DNA of 20,914 nt from Ruminococcaceae bacterium UBA794 (GTDB taxonomy: Bacteria > Bacillota > Clostridia > Oscillospirales > Ruminococcaceae): assembly GCA_002304735.1 (NCBI GenBank), contig DBIU01000080.1:1-20914 (forward strand), written 5' to 3'. The position numbers and the translations under genes are program-made. The notes under the pieces were generated by a model. That model worked only from the letters and a program-made list of their open reading frames with translations. It ran no database searches and was not told the origin of the DNA. Position 1 is the first letter of the stretch. Every line of letters starts with the position of its first letter. Positions 6,932-13,824 of the stretch are shown here, piece by piece.

Positions 6932-7867
6932 ATGAAATTTATCGGAAAAGCCGCCTTAATTGCGCTGTTGTTGTCGGCAATGCTTTGCGGCTGCGCGGTT
7001 AATGAGCGGGATAACTCAAGCCGTTCTTCGAGCGGACTCGGAAATTCCGGCTCAGAAACGTCAAAAGAAAGCACGAACGTTTCCGAGCCTGCTTCGTCAA
7101 GCGAGAAATCAGCGCCCGAAAGCGCTCCCGAGCGGATTGACCCGCTTGTCGAGGAGCTTTGCGAGCAAATGAACGAGGGCGGTTATTCGGCGGGAATGGC
7201 GTTTGTCGGATTTGTCGATACCGCTTCAAGCGACGTCAAGGATTGTTTGAATAACAGCAAAACCGCGGAAAAATACGTTTTTCTTCGCTCTGCGCCGATT
7301 ATTGACGTTGGAGGGAACGAGCTTTACGCGGTTGTGACAAACAAGAATTGCAGCGCTGTCGTTTGCCCCGTTGAATTGACCGAAAGCGCGGAATATGACG
7401 TCAAAACGTACGATATTCTTTATAAAATCGGCGGCGCGGAGTATTTCCTGCTGCGGTGCAACATAAGCGATATTTATTCAAACGCGGCGGTCTTGTTCAG
7501 CACTCCCGACGAGGATATCGACGAATTTCCGCTGCTGTCGGGAAAAGACGGCAGACTGTTCGCCGCTGAGGGTGTGCTTGACTTCACGATTTACGGCGAC
7601 AACGGCGCGGAAGATGACAAAAACGTAAAAATAGCGGCTGAAATTCTTCTGGAAGCCGCAGAGGTAAGCGAGCGCGTAAAACAGGGAATGACGCTTATGT
7701 ACACGGAAGAAAAGCAGATTATAGACGGGCGCGAGTGCTATATTTTTGCGCTCGGCACAAATCGCGATGAGCAGTTTGTAAGAGAATATCTCTACGGCGT
7801 GTGCGACAATCTCATCTATTCGTATGACGCTGTGAACGACTTATGGAACGTTCTCGGCGCAGGCTGA
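6932..7867 (+). CDS. Predicted lipoprotein of unknown function
   Basis: 311 residues with a GGAGGTG ribosome binding site. A signal peptide with positive start, hydrophobic core and lipobox LCGC predicts cleavage before Cys21 and lipid anchoring to the outer face of the cytoplasmic membrane. A Ser/Glu-rich linker (about 25-70) precedes a folded domain from ~72 on, beginning DPLVEELCEQMNEGG. Near the end, an IDGRECYIFALGTNRDEQFVREYLYGV stretch (read in two halves) resembles the small beta-strand-rich C-terminal region of uncharacterised Clostridia lipoproteins. It starts 18 bp after the first gene of the operon and ends 35 bp before the next. It may present a ligand-binding or scaffold domain outside the cell; no function is claimed. 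Confidence 0.8.
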   Translation: MKFIGKAALIALLLSAMLCGCAVNERDNSSRSSSGLGNSGSETSKESTNVSEPASSSEKSAPESAPERIDPLVEELCEQMNEGGYSAGMAFVGFVDTASSDVKDCLNNSKTAEKYVFLRSAPIIDVGGNELYAVVTNKNCSAVVCPVELTESAEYDVKTYDILYKIGGAEYFLLRCNISDIYSNAAVLFSTPDEDIDEFPLLSGKDGRLFAAEGVLDFTIYGDNGAEDDKNVKIAAEILLEAAEVSERVKQGMTLMYTEEKQIIDGRECYIFALGTNRDEQFVREYLYGVCDNLIYSYDAVNDLWNVLGAG

Positions 7868-7902
7868 GAAGAATAATACAAAATGAAAACGGAGGGAACA
7901 TT

Positions 7903-8472
7903 ATGGGAATTTTTGACAAGCTGAAAAATTCGGCACAGCAGGCGGTGAATACCGCGGTTCAGTCCGCAGGCAGCAAGCGCGAAACGTTTACGTTCGCGGC
8001 TTTGCCCGAAAGCCTTGCGGAGCTTCAGGCGCTCCCCGAAGCAAGCCTTGACACGCCGTTCAAAACGGCGGCGCTTACCGTGCTTGCATTGTGCGCATAC
8101 GCAGCGGATAAGTCCATCGGCACCGAGATGCTGAACTGGCTTAGAGGTCCGCGTCCGCTGAACGGTCAGGAGATATCGTTCCTGAACGACCGTTTCCGCG
8201 ATGGAAAGACATATCTGCCGTTCACCTATTTTGCGGGTTCAACGCCCGACAATAACTACACGCCGTCACAGCCTTATACCATTGCAATCGACAGCAATCA
8301 CGTTTCCGCCGAGGAAGCGGGTTATATGAAGCTTTTCATTCCCTGCGGCGGCGCGGACGACCCTCGCCCGATAAAGCTGCGTCAGCGCGGAAGCGACGGA
8401 AAGTGGTTCCTGTGGGAGCAGTATCTGCTTACGGGAGTACGCACACCCAAATCAGCCGACCCTTGGGCATAA
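7903..8472 (+). CDS. DUF6935-like protein of unknown function
   Basis: 189 residues from the ATG at 7903, which has GGAGGG 7 bp upstream; an in-frame start at 7843 would overlap the lipoprotein gene and lacks a site. The N-terminus MGIFDKLKNSAQQAVNTAVQ is an amphipathic helix like those of small membrane-associated or toxin-delivery-type proteins. The rest carries a distinct set of motifs: LPESLAELQALPEASLDTPF, GPRPLN, STPDNNYTP, CGGADDPRPIKLRQRG, KWFLWEQYLL and a C-terminal SADPWA. These fit my recollection of the DUF6935 family, common in Clostridia and of no known role. No signal peptide. Family call is from memory and should be verified by profile search. Confidence 0.65.
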   Translation: MGIFDKLKNSAQQAVNTAVQSAGSKRETFTFAALPESLAELQALPEASLDTPFKTAALTVLALCAYAADKSIGTEMLNWLRGPRPLNGQEISFLNDRFRDGKTYLPFTYFAGSTPDNNYTPSQPYTIAIDSNHVSAEEAGYMKLFIPCGGADDPRPIKLRQRGSDGKWFLWEQYLLTGVRTPKSADPWA

Positions 8473-8486
8473 AAGGAGGTATTATT

Positions 8487-8888
8487 ATGGAACTTATCGG
8501 AAAATGGAAAATTAAAAAGGTTCTCTGTATGACCGAAAACGGAATGGAGCTTCTTGCCGCAGAGGAAATTCCCGAAACGGAGGACTACGATAGCTACCGT
8601 ATTATGAGCGCGGCGATTTACGACTTCCGCCCCGATGGAATTGAGTATACTCTTATGACGCCGGAGCAGTTTGAAAAGATGGACACAGGCGAAGAACCGA
8701 CGCTTCTTGACGGTATGGTTATATTTGAACAGCACCCGTGGAAGGAGGAAAACGGCGAATTTTTCCTTCATACGGGCGAGGAGGGCGACATAGGCGGCGA
8801 GCCTATCGACCCCTATGAAAAGCTTGTTCTTGACGAGGAAGGCTGTCTGCCTATTATCGGCGGAATGGCGGTAATAGAAAAGCTCTGA
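8487..8888 (+). CDS. Small lipocalin-like protein of unknown function
   Basis: 133 residues from the ATG at 8487, which follows an AAAGGAGG site by 6-7 bp; longer in-frame versions lack a site and overlap the previous gene. The protein opens with MELIGKWKIKKVL, a GxW motif like that at the first strand of lipocalin-type beta-barrels, followed by alternating strands and acidic loops (EEIPETEDYD, HTGEEGDIGGEP). It is acidic, with no signal peptide or membrane segment. The 14-bp gap to the preceding gene makes it the last member of the four-gene operon, closed by the hairpin at 8901-8932. A lipocalin fold is a weak inference from the GxW start and strand pattern. Confidence 0.7.
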   Translation: MELIGKWKIKKVLCMTENGMELLAAEEIPETEDYDSYRIMSAAIYDFRPDGIEYTLMTPEQFEKMDTGEEPTLLDGMVIFEQHPWKEENGEFFLHTGEEGDIGGEPIDPYEKLVLDEEGCLPIIGGMAVIEKL

Positions 8889-8900
8889 TTATACGAAAAA

Positions 8901-8932
8901 AGCGCTCGGCTGCCGTATCGCAGTCGGGCGCT
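8901..8932. terminator. Bidirectional terminator between convergent operons
   Basis: A 13-bp stem, AGCGCTCGGCTGC (8901-8913) with GCAGTCGGGCGCT (8920-8932), contains two G-T pairs. On the minus strand it is followed by a T-run (the AAAAAA at 8895-8900); on the plus strand only by ATTATTAT. It probably serves the ankyrin operon (minus) strongly and the four-gene operon (plus) more weakly. Confidence 0.8.
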
Positions 8933-8940
8933 ATTATTAT

Positions 8941-9111
8941 GGCAACACCGCACAATTATCGGCTTCGCCTTTATCATTTACTCGCTTGATATTTTTCCGT
9001 CATAACGCCCAAAACTCTCTCGAAATACATCAAGTATTCCTTCGTTCGTTTTGTTCATTCTGACGAAAAAATCTCGGCGCGATTAAACGACAATAATTAT
9101 GCGGTGTAGCC
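8941..9111. mobile_element. MITE-like element with terminal inverted repeats and target duplication
   Basis: The left end GGCAACACCGCACAATTAT (8941-8959) is the reverse complement of the right end at 9093-9111 with two mismatches. ATTAT flanks it on both sides (8936-8940 and 9112-9116), consistent with a 5-bp target-site duplication. A second, inner inverted repeat is visible: GATATTTTTCCGTCA facing TGACGAAAAAATCTC with three mismatches. At 171 bp it has no coding capacity. It lies between the ankyrin gene stop (9122) and the terminator that probably serves that gene. It is unrelated in sequence to the element at 2326-2484. No other copy was found in the window. Confidence 0.7.
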
Positions 9112-9121
9112 ATTATACAAT

Positions 9122-9811
9122 TTAATCTGCCAAATCCCATAAATCGCCGCAAATCTCCCAGACCGACTCGTTTTCATAATGCTCGCGAATACTCTTTTTT
9201 GAATAAGCGGAAACGTTGTTTCTGTCGGCGCCCGCGTCAATAAGCAGCTTGAATATACGGCGCATATCGTGGCGCATTTCGGGCGTTATCGGACGTCCGG
9301 GATAATACTCGCCGGTATCATTGTTCCATATCGGGCAAAGCTTACAGGCTTCGGAAACCGCTTCCATAAGCACATTTCTGCCATAATAGTCGGTCTTTGA
9401 CACGTCTGCGCCTCGCTCAAGCACCTGCTCCAAAAAGCGGAACGCCTCGTCTGCTTTTTCCGCGGTATGTTTCCACTCCAAATTCATGGGCGCAGTATTT
9501 TTTCCGTCCCACGCAAGCCTGCGCGCGTTCCATATTGCCACGTTCGCTGCGTCAAACAGGACGGGGTGAGCCTCGTCCGTCCATTTGCGGTCGGGTATGT
9601 AGTTTACGTCTGCGCCTTGTTCAAGCAGCAGCCATGAAATATCTGCGTGCCAGCCGGTACACAGCGCCACCTGAAGCGGCGACATTCCCTTTATATCCGG
9701 CGGTTTTTTTGGCGACACTGCATTAACGAGCGCCGGTTCGTCCGCGATGAGCTTTCTGACAAGTTCGATATCGTTGGCGCGTATTGCTTCAAATATATTG
9801 CCGTCAGTCAT
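9122..9811 (-). CDS. Ankyrin-repeat protein
   Basis: 229 residues from the ATG at 9811, with AAAAGGAG 8 bp upstream; the ATG at 9817 is too close to that site. Ankyrin units are visible: NIFEAIRANDIELVRKLIAD, then GMSPLQVALCTGWHADISWLLLEQGADVN, then a divergent middle segment, AFRFLEQVLERGADVSKTDYYGRNVLMEAV and a final RIFKLLIDAGADRNNV (each read as separate short motifs). The protein is probably cytoplasmic and mediates protein binding. The start overlaps the end of the preceding gene by 8 bp, so the two are translationally coupled. Bacterial ankyrin proteins of this size sometimes act as immunity or partner proteins, but nothing here identifies the partner. Confidence 0.88.
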   Translation of the reverse strand: MTDGNIFEAIRANDIELVRKLIADEPALVNAVSPKKPPDIKGMSPLQVALCTGWHADISWLLLEQGADVNYIPDRKWTDEAHPVLFDAANVAIWNARRLAWDGKNTAPMNLEWKHTAEKADEAFRFLEQVLERGADVSKTDYYGRNVLMEAVSEACKLCPIWNNDTGEYYPGRPITPEMRHDMRRIFKLLIDAGADRNNVSAYSKKSIREHYENESVWEICGDLWDLAD

Positions 9812-10253
9812 TAACATTCTCCTTTTCAAACTGCCGTAAAATATCTAGCGCAAGCTTAGTTATTGAACAGAAAAAATCATGGGCATACTCGCCGTTATAT
9901 CTTTCGGTAACCTTGCAGCCGTTTTCTTTTCGGATAATGCGAATCTGACTGTCAGCCGCGTCCATCAGATATGGGTCGGGAGCGGAATATGCGGGAAGCT
10001 TTACCGTTTTCAGCAGCATTTCAAGCGCTTTCCATTTTTCGTCGTCTACGGGGACGTCGCAGCAATTTACCCGTTCATCGTCCTCATAATCGCGCAAAAA
10101 ATCACAGTTAAGATAATGCCCCTCGGGGTTATCACATTCCGCTTCACCGAAAGAAATGCTGAAGCAACTGTCGGCATTGGAATGTGATTGGCTCCAGCAG
10201 AAAGAAACAAGCTCCGACGTATCGGTACGATTTTCATTGGCTGCGCTTTTCAT
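9804..10253 (-). CDS. Acidic protein of unknown function
   Basis: 149 residues, predicted soluble, rich in Asp/Glu and with six or so cysteines (for example ERVNCCDVP). I do not recognise the family. An AAAGGAG site lies about 13 bp before the ATG, a longer gap than usual, so the start is less certain. The N-terminal part reads SELVSFCWSQSHSNADSCFS then SFGEAECDNPEG, alternating strand-like segments; the C-terminal 30 residues (FFCSITKLALDILRQFEKEN) form an amphipathic helix. It lies 25 bp after dtd and overlaps the ankyrin gene, making the middle gene of a three-gene operon. Function unknown. Confidence 0.75.
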   Translation of the reverse strand: MKSAANENRTDTSELVSFCWSQSHSNADSCFSISFGEAECDNPEGHYLNCDFLRDYEDDERVNCCDVPVDDEKWKALEMLLKTVKLPAYSAPDPYLMDAADSQIRIIRKENGCKVTERYNGEYAHDFFCSITKLALDILRQFEKENVND

Positions 10254-10278
10254 ACGATAAACTGCGCTCCTTTCGTTT

Positions 10279-10728
10279 TCACGTCAGCTCGTCGCTGTCA
10301 AGAAGTATCGTAAACGGACCGTCGTTGAGAAGCTCAACCTTCATATCCGCGCCAAATTCTCCCTGTTCAACGAATTCAACTTCCTTTTTGCACTCGGAAA
10401 TAATGTAATTGTACAGCTTTTCAGCCATATCGGGCGCTCCCGCCTTAATAAAAGACGGTCTGTTGCCCTTTTTGCAGTCCGCATAAAGCGTGAACTGCGA
10501 GATAAGCAAAAGGCTGCCGCCGACGTCTTTCAGTCCGAGATTTGTCTTGCCGTTTTCATCTTCAAAAATACGCATATTAACCATTTTGCGTATCATTTTA
10601 TCCGCGATTTCGGCGGTATCTCCGCCCGCGACGCCTATAAGCACCAAAAAGCCTTTTCCTATCTCGCCTCTAACCTCGCCGCCGATTGTTACCTTTGAGC
10701 TTGTCACTCTCTGAATTACAAAACGCAT
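10279..10728 (-). CDS. dtd: D-aminoacyl-tRNA deacylase
   Basis: 149 residues, the usual length of DTD. The start at 10728 is chosen because it follows AAGGAG and gives the canonical MRFVIQRV N-terminus; longer in-frame extension has no site. DTD hydrolyses D-amino acids (and mis-charged glycine) from tRNA in the cytoplasm, a proofreading step of translation. The two family signatures are present: SQFTLYAD at 77-84, followed by KGNRPSF, and NDGPFT at 135-140, which supplies the Gly-cisPro element of the active site. A strong promoter lies at 10811-10839. In many Bacillota dtd follows relA; here it instead heads a small operon with two unrelated unknown genes. Confidence 0.97.
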   Translation of the reverse strand: MRFVIQRVTSSKVTIGGEVRGEIGKGFLVLIGVAGGDTAEIADKMIRKMVNMRIFEDENGKTNLGLKDVGGSLLLISQFTLYADCKKGNRPSFIKAGAPDMAEKLYNYIISECKKEVEFVEQGEFGADMKVELLNDGPFTILLDSDELT

Positions 10729-10810
10729 TTTTTCTCCTTTTTTATTTCGTTCGATTTCGCGGATTAATAGTATTCCGCTCATACTATTCCAACGCTCCGC
10801 GTTTAATCTC

Positions 10811-10839
10811 ATTATATCACATTTTTCCCGTTGTTTCAA
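10811..10839 (-). promoter_or_regulatory. Sigma-A promoter of the dtd operon
   Basis: Read on the minus strand, TTGAAA (complement of 10834-10839) and TATAAT (complement of 10811-10816) are spaced 17 bp. It resembles the promoter at 1426-1454 over about 33 bases (28 identities by hand count). It is divergent from the promoter at 10867-10895. Confidence 0.85.
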
Positions 10840-10866
10840 TACTTTGAGCAATTTTTTGAACTGCTC

Positions 10867-10895
10867 TTGACTATTTTGGCAATGTGCGGTATAAT
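10867..10895 (+). promoter_or_regulatory. Sigma-A promoter of the ATC-hydrolase-like gene B
   Basis: TTGACT (10867-10872) and TATAAT (10890-10895) are spaced 17 bp. The start codon is 75 bp further on, leaving a leader of about 68 nt in which I see no clear structure. Confidence 0.85.
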
Positions 10896-10970
10896 TAAAT
10901 TTGGCAGGAATAGCCGCGCAGATATGTTAGCGCAGACTAACTTGCTTAAAAATCAATTAGGAGGAGAAAA

Positions 10971-11603
10971 ATGAAGTATTCAGGAATGTCGTCAAGTATG
11001 TGGACGATGTATGCAGGCTCGTTTACAAAACAGCTTACCGCCGTTTTCGGCTATGACGAAGCCGAAGCCAAGTCAATCAGAAGCAAAGCGAAGCGGAAGT
11101 ACAAGCGGATTATCGAAAAGCTTCCGGAATTTGAAAAAGGCGACCGCTTCAAGCTGAACCTTGTAAATTGCTCGATGCTATGCTCGTTTATTCTTTCGAT
11201 GCCGAAGCGGCCCGATATTGACAGCCTTGCCGAATATTACGCAAAGTCGATAATGACGAGGACGACAAAGCTTTTTTGCCGAATGAGCGGAAAAAGAAAG
11301 TTCACCGAAAAGGATATTTCGGCGATGAAAGCGACCGAAAAGCTTAGAGCCGCCGACCGCAACCCCTTTTCGTGGAATATGGAATATTTGGAGTATCCCG
11401 ACAAAAGCGGCTATGAAGCGCGTTTCACGAAATGCGGAATTTGCGTTCTGATGAAAAAGCTCGGTTTGTACGACCTTACGCCCGCGCTTTGCCGCCTTGA
11501 TTACACAATGAGCGAGGCGGGCGGAACAACTGATTTTGTTCGTGAAAACACTCTCGCGGAAGGCGGTCCCTACTGCGACTGCGGGTATAAAAAGAAAAGA
11601 TGA
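10971..11603 (+). CDS. L-2-amino-thiazoline-4-carboxylate (ATC) hydrolase-like protein, copy B
   Basis: 210 residues, ATG preceded by TTAGGAGGAG. The C-terminal region carries the same ordered landmarks as the 1500-2084 product: TKC (here in ARFTKCGICVLMKK), an LCRLDY segment, then GGTTDFVRENTLAEGG and YCDCGYKKK. Spacing of the conserved Cys and the TL-x-x-GG-x-x-CD element agrees, so I place both in the ATC hydrolase-like family (PF14196 from memory). Overall identity between them is low, so this is an old paralogy. The N-terminal half (SIRSKAKRKYKRIIEKLPEF, a basic helix) is helical. No signal peptide. It is monocistronic under its own promoter; the hairpin at 11781-11812 lies 180 bp downstream. 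Substrate unproven. Confidence 0.72.
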   Translation: MKYSGMSSSMWTMYAGSFTKQLTAVFGYDEAEAKSIRSKAKRKYKRIIEKLPEFEKGDRFKLNLVNCSMLCSFILSMPKRPDIDSLAEYYAKSIMTRTTKLFCRMSGKRKFTEKDISAMKATEKLRAADRNPFSWNMEYLEYPDKSGYEARFTKCGICVLMKKLGLYDLTPALCRLDYTMSEAGGTTDFVRENTLAEGGPYCDCGYKKKR

Positions 11604-11774
11604 GAGGTAAAAATTTGTAAGAACCTCTTGACATTTGTCGGATTTATACAAGTCGGCATGACCATACGAAAAACATCTTCAAAAACAAGGATTTCCGGCT
11701 TGTAATCGCGGGAGCGGCGCGCGGCTTTTTGGCGTGATGACGCCGCTTCTCGGAGAAGTCGAATAAAAAATAAT
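11604..11774. other. Intergenic stretch without a recognised gene
   Basis: A weak hairpin immediately follows the stop (AGAGGT with ACCTCT, no T-run), and a GC-rich inverted repeat, AGCGGCG and CGCCGCT, lies near 11710-11750 around a ~20-nt loop. Neither is a convincing terminator. No supported reading frame was found. Confidence 0.5.
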
Positions 11775-11849
11775 AACAAAAAAGAGGAAAGCTATGATTT
11801 GCTTTCCTCTTTATGTTAATATGCGTTAATTTGCAGTCAAATTACTTCG
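11775..11849. repeat. 75-bp duplicated segment, copy 2 (end of the antiporter gene)
   Basis: This aligns to 2182-2256 (68 of 75 identities). It comprises the last codons and stop of the minus-strand antiporter gene, 30 bp of spacer and the terminator hairpin. Here the hairpin is longer, with compensating extension of the stem at both sides. Confidence 0.85.
11781..11812 (-). terminator. Bidirectional terminator of the antiporter gene and gene B
   Basis: AAAGAGGAAAGC (11781-11792) pairs perfectly with GCTTTCCTCTTT (11801-11812) around an 8-nt loop. On the minus strand a T-rich run follows, so it terminates the antiporter transcript; it can also stop transcripts coming from the plus-strand gene at 10971. 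Confidence 0.88.
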
Positions 11850-13476
11850 CGTTTTTGTTGGCTTTGCGCTTGTTTATGAATTTAATCAGGAACATAACCG
11901 CGAGCATAAGCACAATCGACGTTCCGAGAACCACGAACACGTTCTGAATAAAGCCCGAGATGACGTATCCGACAGCGCATACTCCCGCAACGGTAAGCGC
12001 ATAGGGAAGCTGCGTTGAAACGTGGTTAACGTGGTCGCACTGCGCACCGGTTGAAGCCATAATCGTCGTATCGGAAATGGGCGAGCAGTGGTCGCCGCAA
12101 ACCGCGCCCGCAAGGCAAGCCGAGATGCATACAATAACCATCTGCGGGATTTCGCCGGTTGTGGAAGCCGTCGCGAGTTCCGCGCTGAAAACGCTTGTTA
12201 CAATCGGGATAAGGATACCGAACGTACCCCAAGACGTACCCGTCGCAAAAGAAAGTCCGACAGCGACAAGGAACAGAATAACGGGGAGAAGAATGTGAAG
12301 TGCGGTTGCGCTTTCAACAATTCCCGAAACGAACGTGCCTGCTTCAAGGCTGTTTGTCATAGTCTTGAGCGTCCAAGCGAACGTGAGAATGAGAATTGCG
12401 GGAACCATCTGCTTAAATCCTGCGGCAATGGAGTCCATACATTCTCTGAACTTCAGCACGCCGCGAAGCAGGAAGTAGAAGATGATAACGATAAGCGCGC
12501 CCACAGAGCCGAGCGACAAGCCCCAAGCCGCGTCGCAGCCCGCGAAAGCGTCGATAAAGTTCGTTCCGCTGAAAAATCCGCCGGTGTAAATCATACCCGC
12601 AACGCAGAAGATAATAAGGAAAATAACCGGCAGAATGAGGTCGATTACCTTGCCTTTTGAGCGAATAGGCTCTGCGTCGTCTTCAAAGTCCTTTCTGCCC
12701 GATGTGAACAGGTCGCCTTTCTTCGCGTTGTCCTCGTGAAGCTTCATCGGACCGAAATCCGAATCGGCTGTCGCCATAAAGATAACCATAAGTATGGTGA
12801 GCAGCGCGTAGAGGTTATAGGGAATTGTGCTGATGAACAGGCTGATTCCGTTAACGCCCTCGATTGTGCCGCTTACGGCCGCCGCCCAAGAGGAAATCGG
12901 CGCGATAATGCAGATAGGCGCCGCGGTTGCGTCGATGAGATACGCAAGCTTCGAGCGGGAAACGTTGTGCTTGTCCGTTACGGGGCGCATAACAGAGCCG
13001 ACCGTAAGGCAGTTGAAGTAGTCGTCGACGAAAATCATAACGCCGAGCAGGAACGTAGAAAGCTGAGCGCCTCTGCGGGTTTTGATGTGAGCCGCAGCCC
13101 ACTCTCCGTAAGCGCGGCTTCCGCCCGCCTTGTTCATCAGAACAACGATTACTCCGAGAACAACGAGGAACACGAGTATTCCGACATTGTAGGAGTCGGA
13201 GATATTTGCGATGATGCCGTCCTTAACGACCGCCGTGAAAACACCCTCAAAGCCGCTGCTCTGAGAGATTGCGTAGATAATGCCGCCTGAGAGTATTCCG
13301 ATAAACAGCGAGGAATACACCTCTTTGGTAATAAGCGCGAGTCCAATCGCGATTACGGGCGGGAACAGCGACCAGAGCGAGCCGACCGCTTCGGAAACGG
13401 GCGCTTGAATACAGCATCCTATAAAGAATACCACAATAAAAGCGCCGGCAATGATTTTGCCAATGTACTTTTTCAT
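11842..13476 (-). CDS. NhaC-family Na+/H+ antiporter
   Basis: 544 residues from the ATG at 13476, which has AAGGAGA 5 bp upstream; the in-frame ATG at 13515 lies on the promoter's own start region and has no site. About a dozen hydrophobic segments span the protein. Family landmarks include ITKEVYSSLFIGILSGG near the N-terminus, MIFVDDYFNCLTVGSVMRPV with an acidic pair inside a membrane segment, PICIIAPISSWAAAVSG, GTSWGTFGILIPI and CGDHCSPISDTTIMAST. These are typical of NhaC/YuiF-type sodium-proton (or, as in MleN, coupled malate/lactate) antiporters of the cytoplasmic membrane. It is monocistronic with its own promoter and terminator. Antiport is inferred from family; substrate exchange may include organic anions. 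Confidence 0.92.
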   Translation of the reverse strand: MKKYIGKIIAGAFIVVFFIGCCIQAPVSEAVGSLWSLFPPVIAIGLALITKEVYSSLFIGILSGGIIYAISQSSGFEGVFTAVVKDGIIANISDSYNVGILVFLVVLGVIVVLMNKAGGSRAYGEWAAAHIKTRRGAQLSTFLLGVMIFVDDYFNCLTVGSVMRPVTDKHNVSRSKLAYLIDATAAPICIIAPISSWAAAVSGTIEGVNGISLFISTIPYNLYALLTILMVIFMATADSDFGPMKLHEDNAKKGDLFTSGRKDFEDDAEPIRSKGKVIDLILPVIFLIIFCVAGMIYTGGFFSGTNFIDAFAGCDAAWGLSLGSVGALIVIIFYFLLRGVLKFRECMDSIAAGFKQMVPAILILTFAWTLKTMTNSLEAGTFVSGIVESATALHILLPVILFLVAVGLSFATGTSWGTFGILIPIVTSVFSAELATASTTGEIPQMVIVCISACLAGAVCGDHCSPISDTTIMASTGAQCDHVNHVSTQLPYALTVAGVCAVGYVISGFIQNVFVVLGTSIVLMLAVMFLIKFINKRKANKNAK

Positions 13477-13506
13477 AAGCTTCTCCTTACATTTTTTGAT
13501 ATTACT

Positions 13507-13535
13507 ATAATACAACTTTTTCGACAGATTGTCAA
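13507..13535 (-). promoter_or_regulatory. Sigma-A promoter of the antiporter gene
   Basis: On the minus strand, TTGACA (complement of 13530-13535) and TATTAT (complement of 13507-13512) are spaced 17 bp. The leader to the ATG at 13476 is about 25 nt. Confidence 0.85.
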
Positions 13536-13795
13536 TAGATTACAAAAAAAATGACGGAATTTCGCAAAATTAATTACAAATTTCTTTCAAAAAACAGGGA
13601 AAATAACCGGAATTTTGCCGTTTTTCGAGAATTTATCGGATTTTTTTGCAATAAAAACTCGTCTTGAATTTCAATTTCTCGCTTTTCTTTAGCAGCAGGC
13701 TAAATTAAGGTTAAATATATGCATAAAAATAGGGCGGATTTTCGGGTGAAATAAGATGAAAGTGCCAAATCGTGTAAAAAAATAGAGAAATAATA
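13536..13795. other. AT-rich intergenic region between divergent genes
   Basis: Nothing recognisable: A/T-rich runs, no reading frame with a ribosome binding site, and no riboswitch consensus. In particular, the conserved core of the purine riboswitch is not found, although the downstream genes are purine-related. Confidence 0.6.
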
Positions 13796-13824
13796 TTGAC
13801 AATATGTCGAAATTGTGTTAAATT
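13796..13824 (+). promoter_or_regulatory. Probable promoter of the purine block
   Basis: TTGACA (13796-13801) is followed after 17 bp by TAAATT (13819-13824). A better TATAAT at 13824-13829 would be 22 bp away, too far for the same -35, so the -10 assignment is uncertain. The start codon lies at 13883. Confidence 0.55.

Noticed and set aside
9397..9726. Plus-strand frame of 109 codons opposite the ankyrin gene
   Set aside because: Antisense shadow; the minus-strand protein has clear ankyrin repeats.
11628..11650. TTGACA and TATACA as a promoter after the 10971 gene
   Set aside because: Spacing is only 11 bp and no gene follows on that strand.
12088..13290. Plus-strand frames of 184-190 codons inside the antiporter region
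   Set aside because: Highly charged antisense shadows of a conserved membrane protein gene.
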